From an uncultured Oscillospiraceae bacterium (GTDB lineage: Bacteria > Bacillota > Clostridia > Oscillospirales > Acutalibacteraceae), in NCBI GenBank assembly GCA_949297075.1, contig CASFRX010000046.1:36147-100146 (forward strand): a stretch of DNA of 64,000 nt, given 5' to 3'. Positions 45,291-54,927 of this stretch are shown here, in pieces; the first letter of the stretch is position 1; the number at the start of each line of letters is the position of its first letter. Made by a program: the position numbers and the translations under genes. The notes beneath the pieces are model-generated. The model was not told where the DNA came from, made no database searches, and was given only the letters and a program-made list of their open reading frames with translations.

Positions 45291-45297
45291 TTTGAGA

Positions 45298-45450
45298 ATG
45301 AGTGAGCTTATATTTTTCATCATCGGCATAATGCTCGGCGGGCTGACGGGCGTTGCGATTATGTGCTGCTTGCAGATAAACCGTCTGTCGGAGGGAGAGG
45401 AAGTGAAAAATGCGAAAACGAAATGTGCAGATACTTTTCCGTCTGACTGA
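45298..45450 (+). CDS. DUF3789-like small membrane protein (50 aa)
   Basis: Starts MSELIFFIIGIMLGGLTGV and continues AIMCCLQINRLSEGEEVKN. It has one N-terminal helix with small residues and a polar tail, as in DUF3789 proteins of mobile elements. GAAAGGAG precedes the ATG. Its last 41 bases overlap mobC. Function unknown, perhaps at the membrane near the relaxosome. Confidence 0.72.
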   Translation: MSELIFFIIGIMLGGLTGVAIMCCLQINRLSEGEEVKNAKTKCADTFPSD

Positions 45451-45739
45451 GGAAGAAGCCGAGCAGCTTAACGAGCTTGTGCGAAAATCGGGTCGCTCAA
45501 AAGAAGCATTCCTCAGAGAAACGGTAAAGGGCTACCGCCTGTGCGAGAAGCCCGACCCAGAGTTCTATAAAATGATGCGGGAGTTGTCGGCTATCGGCAA
45601 CCGTATCAATCAGCTTGCGGTCAAAGCAAACGCCCTCGGCTTTATCGACACGCCGATGCTCCGAGAGGAAGCGAGGAAATGGCACGAGTTTCAAATCGAA
45701 ATTCGCAAAAGGTATCTGCTGCCCCGCAAGGTATCTTAA
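45410..45739 (+). CDS. mobC: MobC-type relaxosome protein
   Basis: A 109-aa accessory protein of the relaxosome, binding oriT and helping the relaxase. It starts MRKRNVQILFRLTEEEAEQL (ribbon-helix-helix-like) and has the MobC signature ELSAIGNRINQLAVKANALG. It overlaps DUF3789 and meets the relaxase start in a TAATG junction, so translation is coupled. Confidence 0.92.
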   Translation: MRKRNVQILFRLTEEEAEQLNELVRKSGRSKEAFLRETVKGYRLCEKPDPEFYKMMRELSAIGNRINQLAVKANALGFIDTPMLREEARKWHEFQIEIRKRYLLPRKVS

Positions 45740-47154
45740 TGGCGGTTTGCGAGATATGGGATGTGCGTGGCAGGCTCGACCACCCGATTGACTACGCAGA
45801 AAATCCCGAAAAGACCGCCAACCCCAAATACACCGAAGCTGATTTACAGGCGATGGTCGATGTAATGGAGTACGCTACCAATAAGGATAAGACCGAACAG
45901 CGTTTCTTTGTCACGGGCGTAAACTGCGACCCGACTACCGCCAGAGATGAAATGATGATTTCCAAAGCCCAATGGAACGATACAAGCGAGATTGTCTGTT
46001 ATCACGGCTTTCAGAGCTTCAAGTCTGGTGAGGTCACGCCAGAGCAGGCGCACGAGGTCGGAGTCAGACTTGCCGAGAGAATGTGGGGCGACAGATTTCA
46101 AGTCATTGTTGCCACCCACCTCAACACCGAGTGCCTGCATAACCACTTTGTAGTAAACTCCGTTTCCTTTGCGGACGGAAAGCACTATCACGACAACAAG
46201 GCAAATTTGCGGCTGCTCCGTCAGCGTTCCGATGAGCTTTGCCGAGAGTATGCGCTGTCTGTTATCGAATACCCAAGCGGCAAGAAAAAGCCCTATGCCC
46301 TTTACCAAGCGGAAAAACAAGGACGCCCCACAAGAGATAATGTTGCAAGGCAGGCAGTTGATGAAGCTATCGCAAAGTCCTACACGCTGAAAGACTTTGA
46401 CCGCATTATGGCAGAGATGGGCTACCGTGTGAGCTTTGACCCCAATCGCAAGTATTGGACGATTATCGGAAAGGGCTGGCAAAGACCGAAGCGGCTCTAT
46501 AAGCTCGGAGAGGATTATACCAACGACAGAATAACGGAGCGCATCAGCCAGAACTCTTATGCCGTAAGGTTTGAGCGATTTGCCGACCTGCCGAAGCAGG
46601 TCATGGTCTATCGGGTCAAGGGGTCGCTTTCGGATATTAAGAAAATCGGCGGCTTGCGTGGACTTTATCTCCATTACTGCTACAAGCTCGGTATCCTGCC
46701 GAAGAACAAAAAACAAAATTACGCTCGGCTTCATTATCTGTTAAAGGACGACCTTATGAAAATGGAAGCCATAGCAAAAGAAACAAGGCTGCTTTGTCGG
46801 AATCACATTGAAACGGCACAGCAGCTTTTGTCATACAAAGGTTCGTTGGAAACGGAAGTGTCCGCCTTGCTTGAAAAGCGCAAGGAGCTTTACTCCCAAT
46901 CCCGTTCCGCAAAGGACGAGGACACAAAATCACAGGTCAAGTCAGAGCTATCCGATATTTCCAAACGCCTTAGTATTCTGCGAAAGGAGGTTAAACTTTG
47001 CGAGGGTATCGCCGCCCGTAGCGACACCCTTAAAGAAAAACTCGCAGCTATACGGGCAGATGAACAAGAACAGCAAAGGAAGGAGCTGACAAAGAATGAA
47101 CACAGGCGGCGAAGCGGCAGAACAAATTGTCCGAATGAGCTTGGAGGGCTTTGA
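45739..47154 (+). CDS. Relaxase (MobP-type nuclease)
   Basis: A 471-aa mobilization nuclease that nicks oriT and pilots the DNA strand. The three-histidine metal motif is seen in VATHLNTECLHNHFVVNSV (about residues 124-142), and Tyr candidates lie near the N-terminus (DYAENP, EYATNK). The C-terminal half (after about 220) has a helical region and a coiled coil. I start at ATG 45739, overlapping the mobC stop; the frame is open back to 45679 but there is no ribosome site. It overlaps pcfB by 59 bases. Confidence 0.9.
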   Translation: MAVCEIWDVRGRLDHPIDYAENPEKTANPKYTEADLQAMVDVMEYATNKDKTEQRFFVTGVNCDPTTARDEMMISKAQWNDTSEIVCYHGFQSFKSGEVTPEQAHEVGVRLAERMWGDRFQVIVATHLNTECLHNHFVVNSVSFADGKHYHDNKANLRLLRQRSDELCREYALSVIEYPSGKKKPYALYQAEKQGRPTRDNVARQAVDEAIAKSYTLKDFDRIMAEMGYRVSFDPNRKYWTIIGKGWQRPKRLYKLGEDYTNDRITERISQNSYAVRFERFADLPKQVMVYRVKGSLSDIKKIGGLRGLYLHYCYKLGILPKNKKQNYARLHYLLKDDLMKMEAIAKETRLLCRNHIETAQQLLSYKGSLETEVSALLEKRKELYSQSRSAKDEDTKSQVKSELSDISKRLSILRKEVKLCEGIAARSDTLKEKLAAIRADEQEQQRKELTKNEHRRRSGRTNCPNELGGL

Positions 47155-47908
47155 GGTCGCTGCAAAAATCACAGGCGCAGGAGCGAAAAACATCGCCATC
47201 CTGCTGTATTCCATTCTGAAAGAAGAAAAGAAAACCAAAGGCAAGGCACGGCTTTCCTCAATGCTTCGCTCTGGAAAAGAGCTGAAGGTCTTTACCGTGA
47301 AAAATGACGACCTCAAAACATTCACGCAGGAAGCCAAAAAGTACGGCGTTCTTTATTGCGTCCTTGCAGACCGCAAGAATAACGACCCTAATGCAGAGGT
47401 AGATGTTATCGCCCGTGCGGAGGATGCATCGAAAATCAGCCGTATCGTGGAACGCTTCCACCTTGCGTCGGTGGACACCGCTTCTATCGTAACCGAAGCG
47501 GAGAAATCCAAAGACGAAAAGAACGGACAGCCAGAGCCAGAAATCACAACACCCGAAAAAGCAGAAAAGGACAAGCTGCTTGATGAGCTTATGGGTAAGC
47601 CTGTCGGCAAGGAGGAAAACGCCCCAAACCCCTCGGTGGCAAAGACCGAAAAATCCCCTCAGTCCGAGCCTATCTCAGAGAAGCAAAGCAAATCCGCAGA
47701 GGGGGCTACTATGACTAAGGAAAAACCTTCTGTCAAAGAGGAACTGCGGAAAATCAAGGAGAGCCGCAAAGAACAGGAAGCGGACAAAGGCACTTTCGCC
47801 CTGGACAAAAGCGGAGCTTCCGACAGGGCTAAGAGTGCCAACGGCAAGACCGAACACAAACAGCCCCAGAGAAAAAAGAAACACAAAAAATCCAAAGAAG
47901 CGAGGTAA
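47096..47908 (+). CDS. pcfB: PcfB/DUF3801 family conjugation protein
   Basis: A 270-aa protein of the PcfB family. The conserved N-terminal domain (about 130 residues, GGEAAEQIVRMSLEGFEVAAKITGAGAKNIAILLY...) is followed by a long Lys/Glu-rich disordered tail. In other Gram-positive conjugation systems PcfB-like proteins bridge relaxosome and coupling protein. GGAAGGAG precedes the ATG inside the relaxase gene. Confidence 0.88.
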   Translation: MNTGGEAAEQIVRMSLEGFEVAAKITGAGAKNIAILLYSILKEEKKTKGKARLSSMLRSGKELKVFTVKNDDLKTFTQEAKKYGVLYCVLADRKNNDPNAEVDVIARAEDASKISRIVERFHLASVDTASIVTEAEKSKDEKNGQPEPEITTPEKAEKDKLLDELMGKPVGKEENAPNPSVAKTEKSPQSEPISEKQSKSAEGATMTKEKPSVKEELRKIKESRKEQEADKGTFALDKSGASDRAKSANGKTEHKQPQRKKKHKKSKEAR

Positions 47909-47914
47909 ACAAGT

Positions 47915-48778
47915 ATGAGTATCTATGATGTATTCAGCGGCGGCAGCAAGCCGTTTGACAAAGAGCAATGGGCTGCCCAGAAGCAGGCACAGCGCAAAGA
48001 AGCCTATGAGCTGATTGACAACACCTGCTCCGAAATGATGAGTAGCGGCGACAGCTTCCGTCAGTATCTTGATGTGCAAGGACGGTTTGACCGCTATTCT
48101 GTAAACAATGCCATTCTGGTATCGGCACAGATGCCAGAAGCAACGCAGCTTAAAGAAAAAGCCGCTTGGAAGCAAAGCCGTGTCTATGTGAATAAGGACG
48201 CACAGAAAGTCGTTATCCTTGAGCCGAGCAAGGAATACACCCGTGGGGATGGCTCTAAGGCGGTCGGCTACAACGCAAAAGAGGTCTATGACATTTCCGA
48301 AACCTCTGCAAAGGACAGACAGGAAGCACAGGAAAAGAAATCTATGCGTGAGCTTGTGTCGGCACTCATTGACGCAAGCCCCGTGCCTTTTGTACCTGTT
48401 GCAGACCTTGAAATGCCTGCCTACTACGACAGCGAACAGCAAAGCATTTTTATCCGCACGGGTCTTAACGAGGAACAGCTTTTCGTGAGTATGGCAAAGG
48501 AAGTGTCAGCGGCGGTTTTTGACTTTAAGCATAACGAAAACCGAGAAGCGTCCGAGTTCAAATCCTACTGCGTGGCGTATATGGTAAGCTCCCGATACGG
48601 CGTTGATACCAGAGGCTTTAATTTTTCCAGACTTCCGAAAGAGCTTACGGAAACGGATACGCAGGCTTTCAAGGGAGAGCTTGGCTCTATGCGTGATGTT
48701 CTGGGTGAAATCCAGAGCGAAATGTATAAGAGTATGGAAAAGAACAAGCCTGCCAAAAGCAAGGAACAGGAACGATAA
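47915..48778 (+). CDS. ArdC-like ICE protein, 287 aa
   Basis: Starts MSIYDVFSGGSKPFDKEQW and has the ArdC/LtrC-like region around DVQGRFDRYSVNNAILVSAQMPEATQLKEKAAWKQ, then a second region YYDSEQQSIFIRTGLNEEQLF typical of these proteins' protease-like half, but the metal-binding HExxH is not seen. The ArdC family protects incoming single-stranded DNA from restriction; here the role is inferred only. Short gaps to both neighbours indicate one operon. Confidence 0.72.
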   Translation: MSIYDVFSGGSKPFDKEQWAAQKQAQRKEAYELIDNTCSEMMSSGDSFRQYLDVQGRFDRYSVNNAILVSAQMPEATQLKEKAAWKQSRVYVNKDAQKVVILEPSKEYTRGDGSKAVGYNAKEVYDISETSAKDRQEAQEKKSMRELVSALIDASPVPFVPVADLEMPAYYDSEQQSIFIRTGLNEEQLFVSMAKEVSAAVFDFKHNENREASEFKSYCVAYMVSSRYGVDTRGFNFSRLPKELTETDTQAFKGELGSMRDVLGEIQSEMYKSMEKNKPAKSKEQER

Positions 48779-48793
48779 ACGGAGGTACAGCCT

Positions 48794-48991
48794 ATGAGAG
48801 AAGAACGATACCATATCGCACTTGATAAGTACGATAAAAATATCGTTATCAATGCGCTCAACACCCTGCGTACACGGCAGTTACAGGAGGAACGCCCCAC
48901 CGAGCCTGTTGACGAGCTGATTAGCAAGGTAGCACACGCCCCGACAAAGAAATTCAAGGTCGTGCATTGCAGGTGCAATGAGGAACGATAA
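48794..48991 (+). CDS. Small ICE protein (65 aa), paralogue of the 59-aa protein at 25.7 kb
   Basis: MREERYHIALDKYDKNIVIN at the start and a DELISKVAHAPTKKFKV motif near the end, matching the first gene of the element. CGGAGGT is before the ATG. It overlaps virD4 by 14 bases. Unknown function; its place beside virD4 suggests a transfer-related role. Confidence 0.78.
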   Translation: MREERYHIALDKYDKNIVINALNTLRTRQLQEERPTEPVDELISKVAHAPTKKFKVVHCRCNEER

Positions 48992-50771
48992 CGACAAAAA
49001 GACGAGCCTAATCCTTTCCGCCTGCGGCGTCGTTCCTGTCGTATGGCTTGCTCTGCTGACCGCCCCTTATGTGGGCGGCGGTATTGTAGAAATCATCCGA
49101 GGACTGACCGATGCTATGGGAAGTCCCTTTGCCATAACCGTATGTGAGGACAGCGTAAAGACTGTCCTTATTTTTTTAGCCGCATACGGTATGGCTATCG
49201 GCATTTATTTCTCCACACGCAGGAACTACCGCAGGCGTGAGGAACACGGCTCTGCAAAATGGGGCAACGCCGATGCGCTGAACAAAAAGTATCGGGATAA
49301 AGACCCGTCCGAGAACAAGCTGCTGACCCAGAATGTCCGCATTGGTCTGGACGGGAAAAAGCACCGCCGAAATCTCAATATCTTAGTCTGCGGCGGCTCT
49401 GGTGCAGGCAAAACACGCTTTTTCTGTAAGCCTAATGCGATGCAATGCAACACCTCTTTTGTGGTGCTTGACCCAAAGGGTGAAATCGTCCGTGACATCG
49501 GCGGTTTGTTGGAGAGCAAGGGCTATGAGGTGCGTGTCCTTGACCTAATCAATATGCACCGCAGCCATTGCTACAATCCCTTTGTGTATCTGCGCAACGA
49601 CAATGATGTGCAGCGTTTGGTAACGAATCTGTTTAAGGCAACTACGCCAAAAGGCTCACAGTCGCAAGACCCGTTCTGGGATACGGCGGCAAGTATGCTG
49701 CTTCTTGCATTGGTGTTTTATCTCAAATACGAAGCTCCGCCCGACGAGCAGAATTTTCCTATGGTTATGGAGTTGCTTCGTGCAGGTGAAGTCCGTGAGG
49801 ACGACGACAGCTATGTAAGCCCTCTGGACGAGCTGTTTGACCGTCTGGAAATGATAAACCCAGAGCATATCGCCCTCAAGTATTACAGGGATTATCACTC
49901 TGGCTCGGCAAAGACCTTAAAGAGTATTCAAATCACGCTTGCCGCAAGGCTTGAAAAATTTAATCTGGAGAGCCTTGCGGGGCTTACCGCCACCGATGAG
50001 CTTGACCTGCCGAGTCTGGGAGAAAAGAAAGTCGCTTTGTTTGCCTTGATACCCGACAATGATACGAGCTTTAACTTCCTTGTCAGTATCCTTTATACGC
50101 AGCTCTTTCAACAGCTCTTTTATCTGGCAGACCATAAATACGGCGGCAGCCTGCCCGTGCATTGCCACTTTATAATGGACGAATTTGCGAATGTATCGCT
50201 GCCCGATGACTTCGATAAGATTTTGTCCGTTATGCGTTCCAGAGGGGTGTCGGTGTCCATTATCCTGCAAAATCTGGCGCAGCTCAAAGCCCTTTTCGAG
50301 AAGCAATGGGAAAGCATCGTAGGCAACTGCGATGAATTTCTTTACCTCGGCGGCAATGAGCAAAGCACCCACAAATATGTGTCGGAGCTGCTCGGCAAGG
50401 AAACCATTGATACCAACACCTACGGAAAAAGCTCTGGGCGAAGCGGAAACTATTCGACCAACTATCAAATATCGGGGCGTGAGCTTATGACCCCAGACGA
50501 AGTGCGTATGCTTGATAACCGCTACGCACTTCTTTTTATTCGGGGAGAACGCCCCGTAATGGACTTCAAATATGACATTATGAAGCACCCGAATGTGAAG
50601 CTGACTGCTGATGGAGGGCAGCCACCGTATATTCACGGAGAGCCGACGCAGGCAGTTGCAACCCTTGTGTTTGACAGCGATATTCCTCAAAGCGCCGTAA
50701 GCATAAACGCTGTCAGCACTTCCTACGAGCTTCTGTCCGATGAGGACTTGGAAGAAATATTCAACATCTAA
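48978..50771 (+). CDS. virD4: VirD4/TraG-type coupling protein
   Basis: The type IV coupling protein, 597 aa, an inner-membrane ATPase that links relaxosome and mating channel. Two N-terminal membrane helices (about residues 10-35 and 58-78) are followed by Walker A GGSGAGKTR (about 139-147), FVVLDPKGE and the Walker B-like IMDEFAN near 398. Start and end overlap or nearly touch the neighbours, as expected for the transfer operon. Confidence 0.94.
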   Translation: MRNDNDKKTSLILSACGVVPVVWLALLTAPYVGGGIVEIIRGLTDAMGSPFAITVCEDSVKTVLIFLAAYGMAIGIYFSTRRNYRRREEHGSAKWGNADALNKKYRDKDPSENKLLTQNVRIGLDGKKHRRNLNILVCGGSGAGKTRFFCKPNAMQCNTSFVVLDPKGEIVRDIGGLLESKGYEVRVLDLINMHRSHCYNPFVYLRNDNDVQRLVTNLFKATTPKGSQSQDPFWDTAASMLLLALVFYLKYEAPPDEQNFPMVMELLRAGEVREDDDSYVSPLDELFDRLEMINPEHIALKYYRDYHSGSAKTLKSIQITLAARLEKFNLESLAGLTATDELDLPSLGEKKVALFALIPDNDTSFNFLVSILYTQLFQQLFYLADHKYGGSLPVHCHFIMDEFANVSLPDDFDKILSVMRSRGVSVSIILQNLAQLKALFEKQWESIVGNCDEFLYLGGNEQSTHKYVSELLGKETIDTNTYGKSSGRSGNYSTNYQISGRELMTPDEVRMLDNRYALLFIRGERPVMDFKYDIMKHPNVKLTADGGQPPYIHGEPTQAVATLVFDSDIPQSAVSINAVSTSYELLSDEDLEEIFNI

Positions 50772-50786
50772 AAGGAGGATTTATCT

Positions 50787-51143
50787 ATGAAACTTTTTAA
50801 GAACAATGAGGGCAAGAAAACCGAAAAGCTGCCGATGTCTGGCAAGGTCAGAAAGGGGTTCCGCTTTTACTGCACAGCAGTAATGGCATTGACCTTTGTT
50901 GTGGGAACATCCGTGACCGCTTTTGCGGCGAATGACCCTATTGCTGTAGTCAATAACCTGTCCGACTTTATTTTCGGTCTGGTGAGAGCTGTCGGTATGA
51001 TTATGCTCGGCTTCGGCATTGTGCAGATTGGTCTTTCTCTCAAATCTCACGACCCGTCCCAGAGAGCAAACGGCTTTTTGACCCTTGCAGGCGGTGTGGT
51101 CATTACCTTTGCGAAAGAAATCTTGACCCTTATCACAGGCTGA
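50787..51143 (+). CDS. Maff2-family membrane protein
   Basis: A 118-aa membrane protein starting MKLFKNNEGKKTEKLPMSG with a signal-like helix (YCTAVMALTFVVGTSVTAFA) followed by two hydrophobic segments (LSDFIFGLVRAVGMIMLGFGIVQIGL and GGVVITFAKEILTLI). The layout is that of the Maff2 family in Tn1549-like elements, possibly a VirB2/pilin-like small subunit (inference). AAAGGAGG precedes the ATG. Confidence 0.85.
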   Translation: MKLFKNNEGKKTEKLPMSGKVRKGFRFYCTAVMALTFVVGTSVTAFAANDPIAVVNNLSDFIFGLVRAVGMIMLGFGIVQIGLSLKSHDPSQRANGFLTLAGGVVITFAKEILTLITG

Positions 51144-51173
51144 GAGAACAACAGATTGACACAAGACTGACGG

Positions 51174-51212
51174 TAACGGGGGCAGATCCGCTTTGCGGAA
51201 TTGCCCCCGTTA
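51174..51212 (+). other. Intercistronic hairpin
   Basis: TAACGGGGGCA (51174-51184) pairs with TGCCCCCGTTA (51202-51212), an 11-bp GC-rich stem without a T-run. It may stabilise or partly attenuate the transcript between maff2 and virB6. Confidence 0.65.
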
Positions 51213-51237
51213 TCCAAATCAATAAGGAGGTGGTCGA

Positions 51238-52074
51238 ATGTCTGATAATTGGATTGTGCAGAACTTGGAGAACGCTCTTGAAACTTGGAATGAGAAGCTG
51301 TCGGAGATATGGCAGCTCATTACCCAATCCCCAGAGAACTTTAAGGGCGGCACGATATGGAATGTTATCGTAAATATACACGGCGCAGTGCAGGCAATCG
51401 GGCTTGCGTTGCTCGTTCTCTTTTTTGTCGTAGGCGTAATGCGTACCTGCGGCAGCTTTGCAGAGGTCAAGAAACCAGAACACGCATTAAAACTGTTTAT
51501 CCGCTTCGCCCTTGCCAAAGGTGCTGTGACCTATGGCTTGGAGCTGATGATGGCTCTTTTCAATATCGTACAGGGACTTATTTCAACCATTATGAACGCC
51601 GCAGGCTTCGGAACGGCACAGCAGACGGTATTACCGTCGGAAATCGTGACCGCCGTTGAGGACTGCGGCTTTTTCGAGAGTATCCCGTTATGGGCGGTCA
51701 CGCTGATAGGCGGTCTGTTCATTACGGTACTGTCGTTCATTATGATAATGTCGGTGTACGGCAGATTTTTTAAGCTGTACCTTTATACCGCCATTGCCCC
51801 TGTTCCGCTTTCCACTTTTGCGGGAGAGCCGAGCCAGAGCGTCGGCAAGAGCTTTATCAAGAGCTATGCCGCCGTGTGTCTGGAGGGCGCAATCATTGTG
51901 CTTGCCTGTATCATCTTCTCGCTCTTTGCGGCTTCGCCCCCTGCGGTTGACCCTAATGCCGCTGCGGTGTCTATGGTATGGAGCTATATCGGAGAGCTTG
52001 TATTTAATATGCTCGTCCTTGTAGGTGCAGTCAAAATGTCCGACCGTGTTGTAAGAGAAATGATGGGCTTATAA
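51238..52074 (+). CDS. VirB6/TrbL-like mating channel protein
   Basis: A 278-aa membrane protein with about six hydrophobic segments (VNIHGAVQAIGLALLVLFFVVGVMRT, VTLIGGLFITVLSFIMIMSVY, CLEGAIIVLACIIFSLFAA, GELVFNMLVLVGAV). This matches the VirB6-like component of Gram-positive type IV secretion systems. AAGGAGGTGG precedes the ATG. Located between Maff2 and PrgI as usual. Confidence 0.85.
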   Translation: MSDNWIVQNLENALETWNEKLSEIWQLITQSPENFKGGTIWNVIVNIHGAVQAIGLALLVLFFVVGVMRTCGSFAEVKKPEHALKLFIRFALAKGAVTYGLELMMALFNIVQGLISTIMNAAGFGTAQQTVLPSEIVTAVEDCGFFESIPLWAVTLIGGLFITVLSFIMIMSVYGRFFKLYLYTAIAPVPLSTFAGEPSQSVGKSFIKSYAAVCLEGAIIVLACIIFSLFAASPPAVDPNAAAVSMVWSYIGELVFNMLVLVGAVKMSDRVVREMMGL

Positions 52075-52089
52075 AGGAGGTGCGACGAA

Positions 52090-52455
52090 TTGGAAGTTAA
52101 GATAAACAAGGAAATCCGCAACTACACGGAAAGTATGTTTTTCGGACTGTCGCTCAGACAGTTCATTTTTTCGGTGCTTGCCTGCGGTGTGGCGGTAGGT
52201 CTGTATTTTCTGCTGCGCCCGCACTTCGGAACGGAAACCCTCAGTTGGGTATGTATCCTCGGTGCTGCGCCTTTTGCGCTGATGGGCTTTGTCAAATACA
52301 ACGGTATGAACGCCGAGCAGTTTGTCTGGGCGTGGATAAAATCGGAGTTCCTTATGCCGAAAAAGCTGATGTTTCACCCCGATAATCTCTACTATGAAAC
52401 GCTGAAAGCAACAATCCAAAATCACGAAAAGGAGGCGTTGAAAAACAATGCTTAA
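52090..52455 (+). CDS. prgI: PrgI-family conjugation membrane protein
   Basis: A 121-aa PrgI protein starting (TTG 52090) MEVKINKEIRNYTESMFFGL with two hydrophobic segments (LRQFIFSVLACGVAVGLYFLL, LSWVCILGAAPFALMGFV). PrgI proteins act like VirB3 with VirB4. AAAGGAGGTG lies before the TTG. It overlaps virB4 by eight bases. Confidence 0.92.
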   Translation: MEVKINKEIRNYTESMFFGLSLRQFIFSVLACGVAVGLYFLLRPHFGTETLSWVCILGAAPFALMGFVKYNGMNAEQFVWAWIKSEFLMPKKLMFHPDNLYYETLKATIQNHEKEALKNNA

Positions 52456-54781
52456 AACACTCAAAAACCTGTTCAAGCAGGATAAGGAGAAGTTTGTCGT
52501 GCCGAAATCGGTGCAGAGCGTTATCCCGATTAAAACTATCTGGGAGGACGGTATCTTTCTTGTCGGCAAGAACAAGTACGCTAAGACATTCAAATTTGAG
52601 GACATCAATTACGCCGTAGCAAGCCGTGAGGATAAGGAAGCGATGTTCCTTGAATACTCGGAGCTGCTTAATTCGCTTGACAGCGGAGCTACCACGAAAA
52701 TTACTATCAACAACCGCCGCTTGAACAAAGCGGACTTTGAACAGACGATACTCATTCCTATGGCTGATGACGGTCTGGATAAGTACCGCAAGGAATACAA
52801 CAAGATGCTCCTTGAAAAAGCAACGGGAGCAAATTCCATTGTGCAGGACAAGTATGTGACAGTATCTGTCAGCAAGAAAAACATTGAAGAAGCCCGAAAC
52901 TACTTTGCCCGTGTGGGCGCTGACCTTATTGCCCACTTTTCCCGTCTGGGGTCACGCTGCGTAGAGCTTGAAGCCGAGGAAAAGCTACGCATCTTTCACG
53001 ATTTCTACCGCACAGGCGAAGAAACGGCGTTCCGTTTCGATATTTCCCAGACGATGCGAAAGGGTCACGACTTCAAGGACTTTATCAGCCCCGACACCTT
53101 TGAGTTTGAAAAGGACTGTTTCAGAATGGGCGACAGATACGGGCGTGTGATTTTTCTCAGAGAATACGCCGCCTATATCAAGGACAGTATGGTAGCGGAG
53201 CTTTGTGAGCTGAACAGGAATATGATGCTCTCCGTTGATATTATCCCCGTTCCCACAGATGAAGCCGTGCGAGAGGTGGAAAACCGATTGCTCGGCGTGG
53301 AAACCAATATCACGAATTGGCAGCGAAAGCAAAACCAGAACAACAATTTTTCTGCCGTTGTACCGTATGACTTGGAGCAGCAGCGAAAAGAAAGCAAGGA
53401 GTTCCTTGATGACCTTACGACCCGTGACCAGAGAATGATGTTCGCCGTGCTGACTATGGTGCATACGGCTGACAGCAAGGAGCAGCTTAACAGCGACACA
53501 GAAGCGTTGCTCACGACTGCCAGAAAGCACTTGTGTCAGTTTGCCGTGCTGAAATATCAGCAGATGGACGGCTTAAATACGGTGTTGCCTTTCGGTGTGC
53601 GAAAGATTGACGCCCTGCGTACCCTTACAACGGAAAGTCTTGCGGTGTTTATTCCGTTTCGGGTGCAGGAAATCTATCACGAGAACGGCGTTTATTACGG
53701 GCAGAATGTAATCAGCAAGAATATGATTATCGCCAACCGCCGCCACCTGCTCAACGGTAATTCCTTTATCCTCGGCGTATCGGGTGCAGGCAAATCCTTT
53801 ACGGCAAAGGAAGAAATGACGAACATCATTCTGACCGACCCCAACGCCGATATTATCATTATTGACCCAGAGCGAGAGTATTCGCCGCTTGTTAAGGCAA
53901 TGCATGGCGAGGTCATTCACATCTCGGCAACGAGCGAAAACCATATCAACGCTATGGATATGAACTCCGATTATGGTGACGGTGCAAACCCCGTTATCTT
54001 GAAATCGGAGTTTATTTTGTCCCTTTGCGAACAGCTCATCGGCGGCAGCAGTCTTGGCGCAAAGCAGAAATCCATCATTGACCGCTGTACCGCTTCGGTG
54101 TATCGGTATTATCAGCAAGGCAACTATATGGGAACGCCGCCGACCTTGCAGGACTTCCGTGAGGAGCTGTTGAAGCAGGACGAGCCAGAAGCGCAGGAAA
54201 TCGCCCTTGCCATTGAGCTTTTTACGGACGGCTCTCTTAACACTTTTGCAAAGCATACGAATGTGGATACCCACAGCCGTCTTATTTGCTATGACATTCT
54301 TGACCTCGGCAAGCAGTTACAGCCTATCGGTATGCTTGTTGTTCTTGACAGTATCTTAAACCGTATTACCCAGAACAGAGCCAAAGGCAGAAACACTTTC
54401 ATTTTCATTGATGAGATTTATCTGCTCTTTCAGCACGAATACTCCGCAAACTTCCTATTTACGCTCTGGAAAAGAGTAAGAAAATACGGTGCGTACTGCA
54501 CGGGTATCACGCAGAATGTGGACGACCTTTTGCAGAGCCATACGGCAAGGACAATGCTTGCCAACAGCGAGTTTATCATTATGCTCAACCAAGCATCCAC
54601 AGACCGTATCGAGCTTGCCAAGCTCCTTAATATATCCGACCTTCAGCTCAGCTATATCACGAATGTCGGCGCAGGACAGGGGCTTCTCAAGGTCGGCAGC
54701 TCTCTTGTGCCGTTTGTCAACAAGTTCCCCCGCAATACCGAGCTTTACAAGCTGATGACGACCAAGTTCGGAGAGGTATAA
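52448..54781 (+). CDS. virB4: VirB4-type conjugation ATPase
   Basis: A 777-aa cytoplasmic ATPase that powers the mating channel. Walker A GVSGAGKSF is near residue 443, IIIDPERE near 475 and Walker B FIFIDEIYLL near 652. The N-terminal 400 residues are the typical VirB4 domain, starting MLKTLKNLFKQDKEKFVVPKSVQSVIPIKT. AAAGGAGGCG precedes the ATG inside prgI. Confidence 0.94.
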   Translation: MLKTLKNLFKQDKEKFVVPKSVQSVIPIKTIWEDGIFLVGKNKYAKTFKFEDINYAVASREDKEAMFLEYSELLNSLDSGATTKITINNRRLNKADFEQTILIPMADDGLDKYRKEYNKMLLEKATGANSIVQDKYVTVSVSKKNIEEARNYFARVGADLIAHFSRLGSRCVELEAEEKLRIFHDFYRTGEETAFRFDISQTMRKGHDFKDFISPDTFEFEKDCFRMGDRYGRVIFLREYAAYIKDSMVAELCELNRNMMLSVDIIPVPTDEAVREVENRLLGVETNITNWQRKQNQNNNFSAVVPYDLEQQRKESKEFLDDLTTRDQRMMFAVLTMVHTADSKEQLNSDTEALLTTARKHLCQFAVLKYQQMDGLNTVLPFGVRKIDALRTLTTESLAVFIPFRVQEIYHENGVYYGQNVISKNMIIANRRHLLNGNSFILGVSGAGKSFTAKEEMTNIILTDPNADIIIIDPEREYSPLVKAMHGEVIHISATSENHINAMDMNSDYGDGANPVILKSEFILSLCEQLIGGSSLGAKQKSIIDRCTASVYRYYQQGNYMGTPPTLQDFREELLKQDEPEAQEIALAIELFTDGSLNTFAKHTNVDTHSRLICYDILDLGKQLQPIGMLVVLDSILNRITQNRAKGRNTFIFIDEIYLLFQHEYSANFLFTLWKRVRKYGAYCTGITQNVDDLLQSHTARTMLANSEFIIMLNQASTDRIELAKLLNISDLQLSYITNVGAGQGLLKVGSSLVPFVNKFPRNTELYKLMTTKFGEV

Positions 54782-54845
54782 AATGCAGAAATTGCGGTGT
54801 TCGTGTCGTATCGTGAGAGGTTGGTAAAAATAATCGTGTTGATTA

Positions 54846-54898
54846 GTGTGAAAATTAAAGGAAATTTCATTGATTTTTACACGAATATCTGCTATACT
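54846..54898 (+). promoter_or_regulatory. Promoter and nested palindrome before the DUF4143 gene
   Basis: TTGATT (54870-54875) and TATACT (54893-54898) have a 17-base spacer. The -35 box lies in a symmetric array: arms GTGTGAAAAT (54846-54855) and ATTTTTACAC (54873-54882) around GAAATTTC (54861-54868), all sharing one centre. A likely operator for a repressor. Confidence 0.62.
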
Positions 54899-54927
54899 AT
54901 GGTCAGTACCTTTAAGGAGGACTGCTT

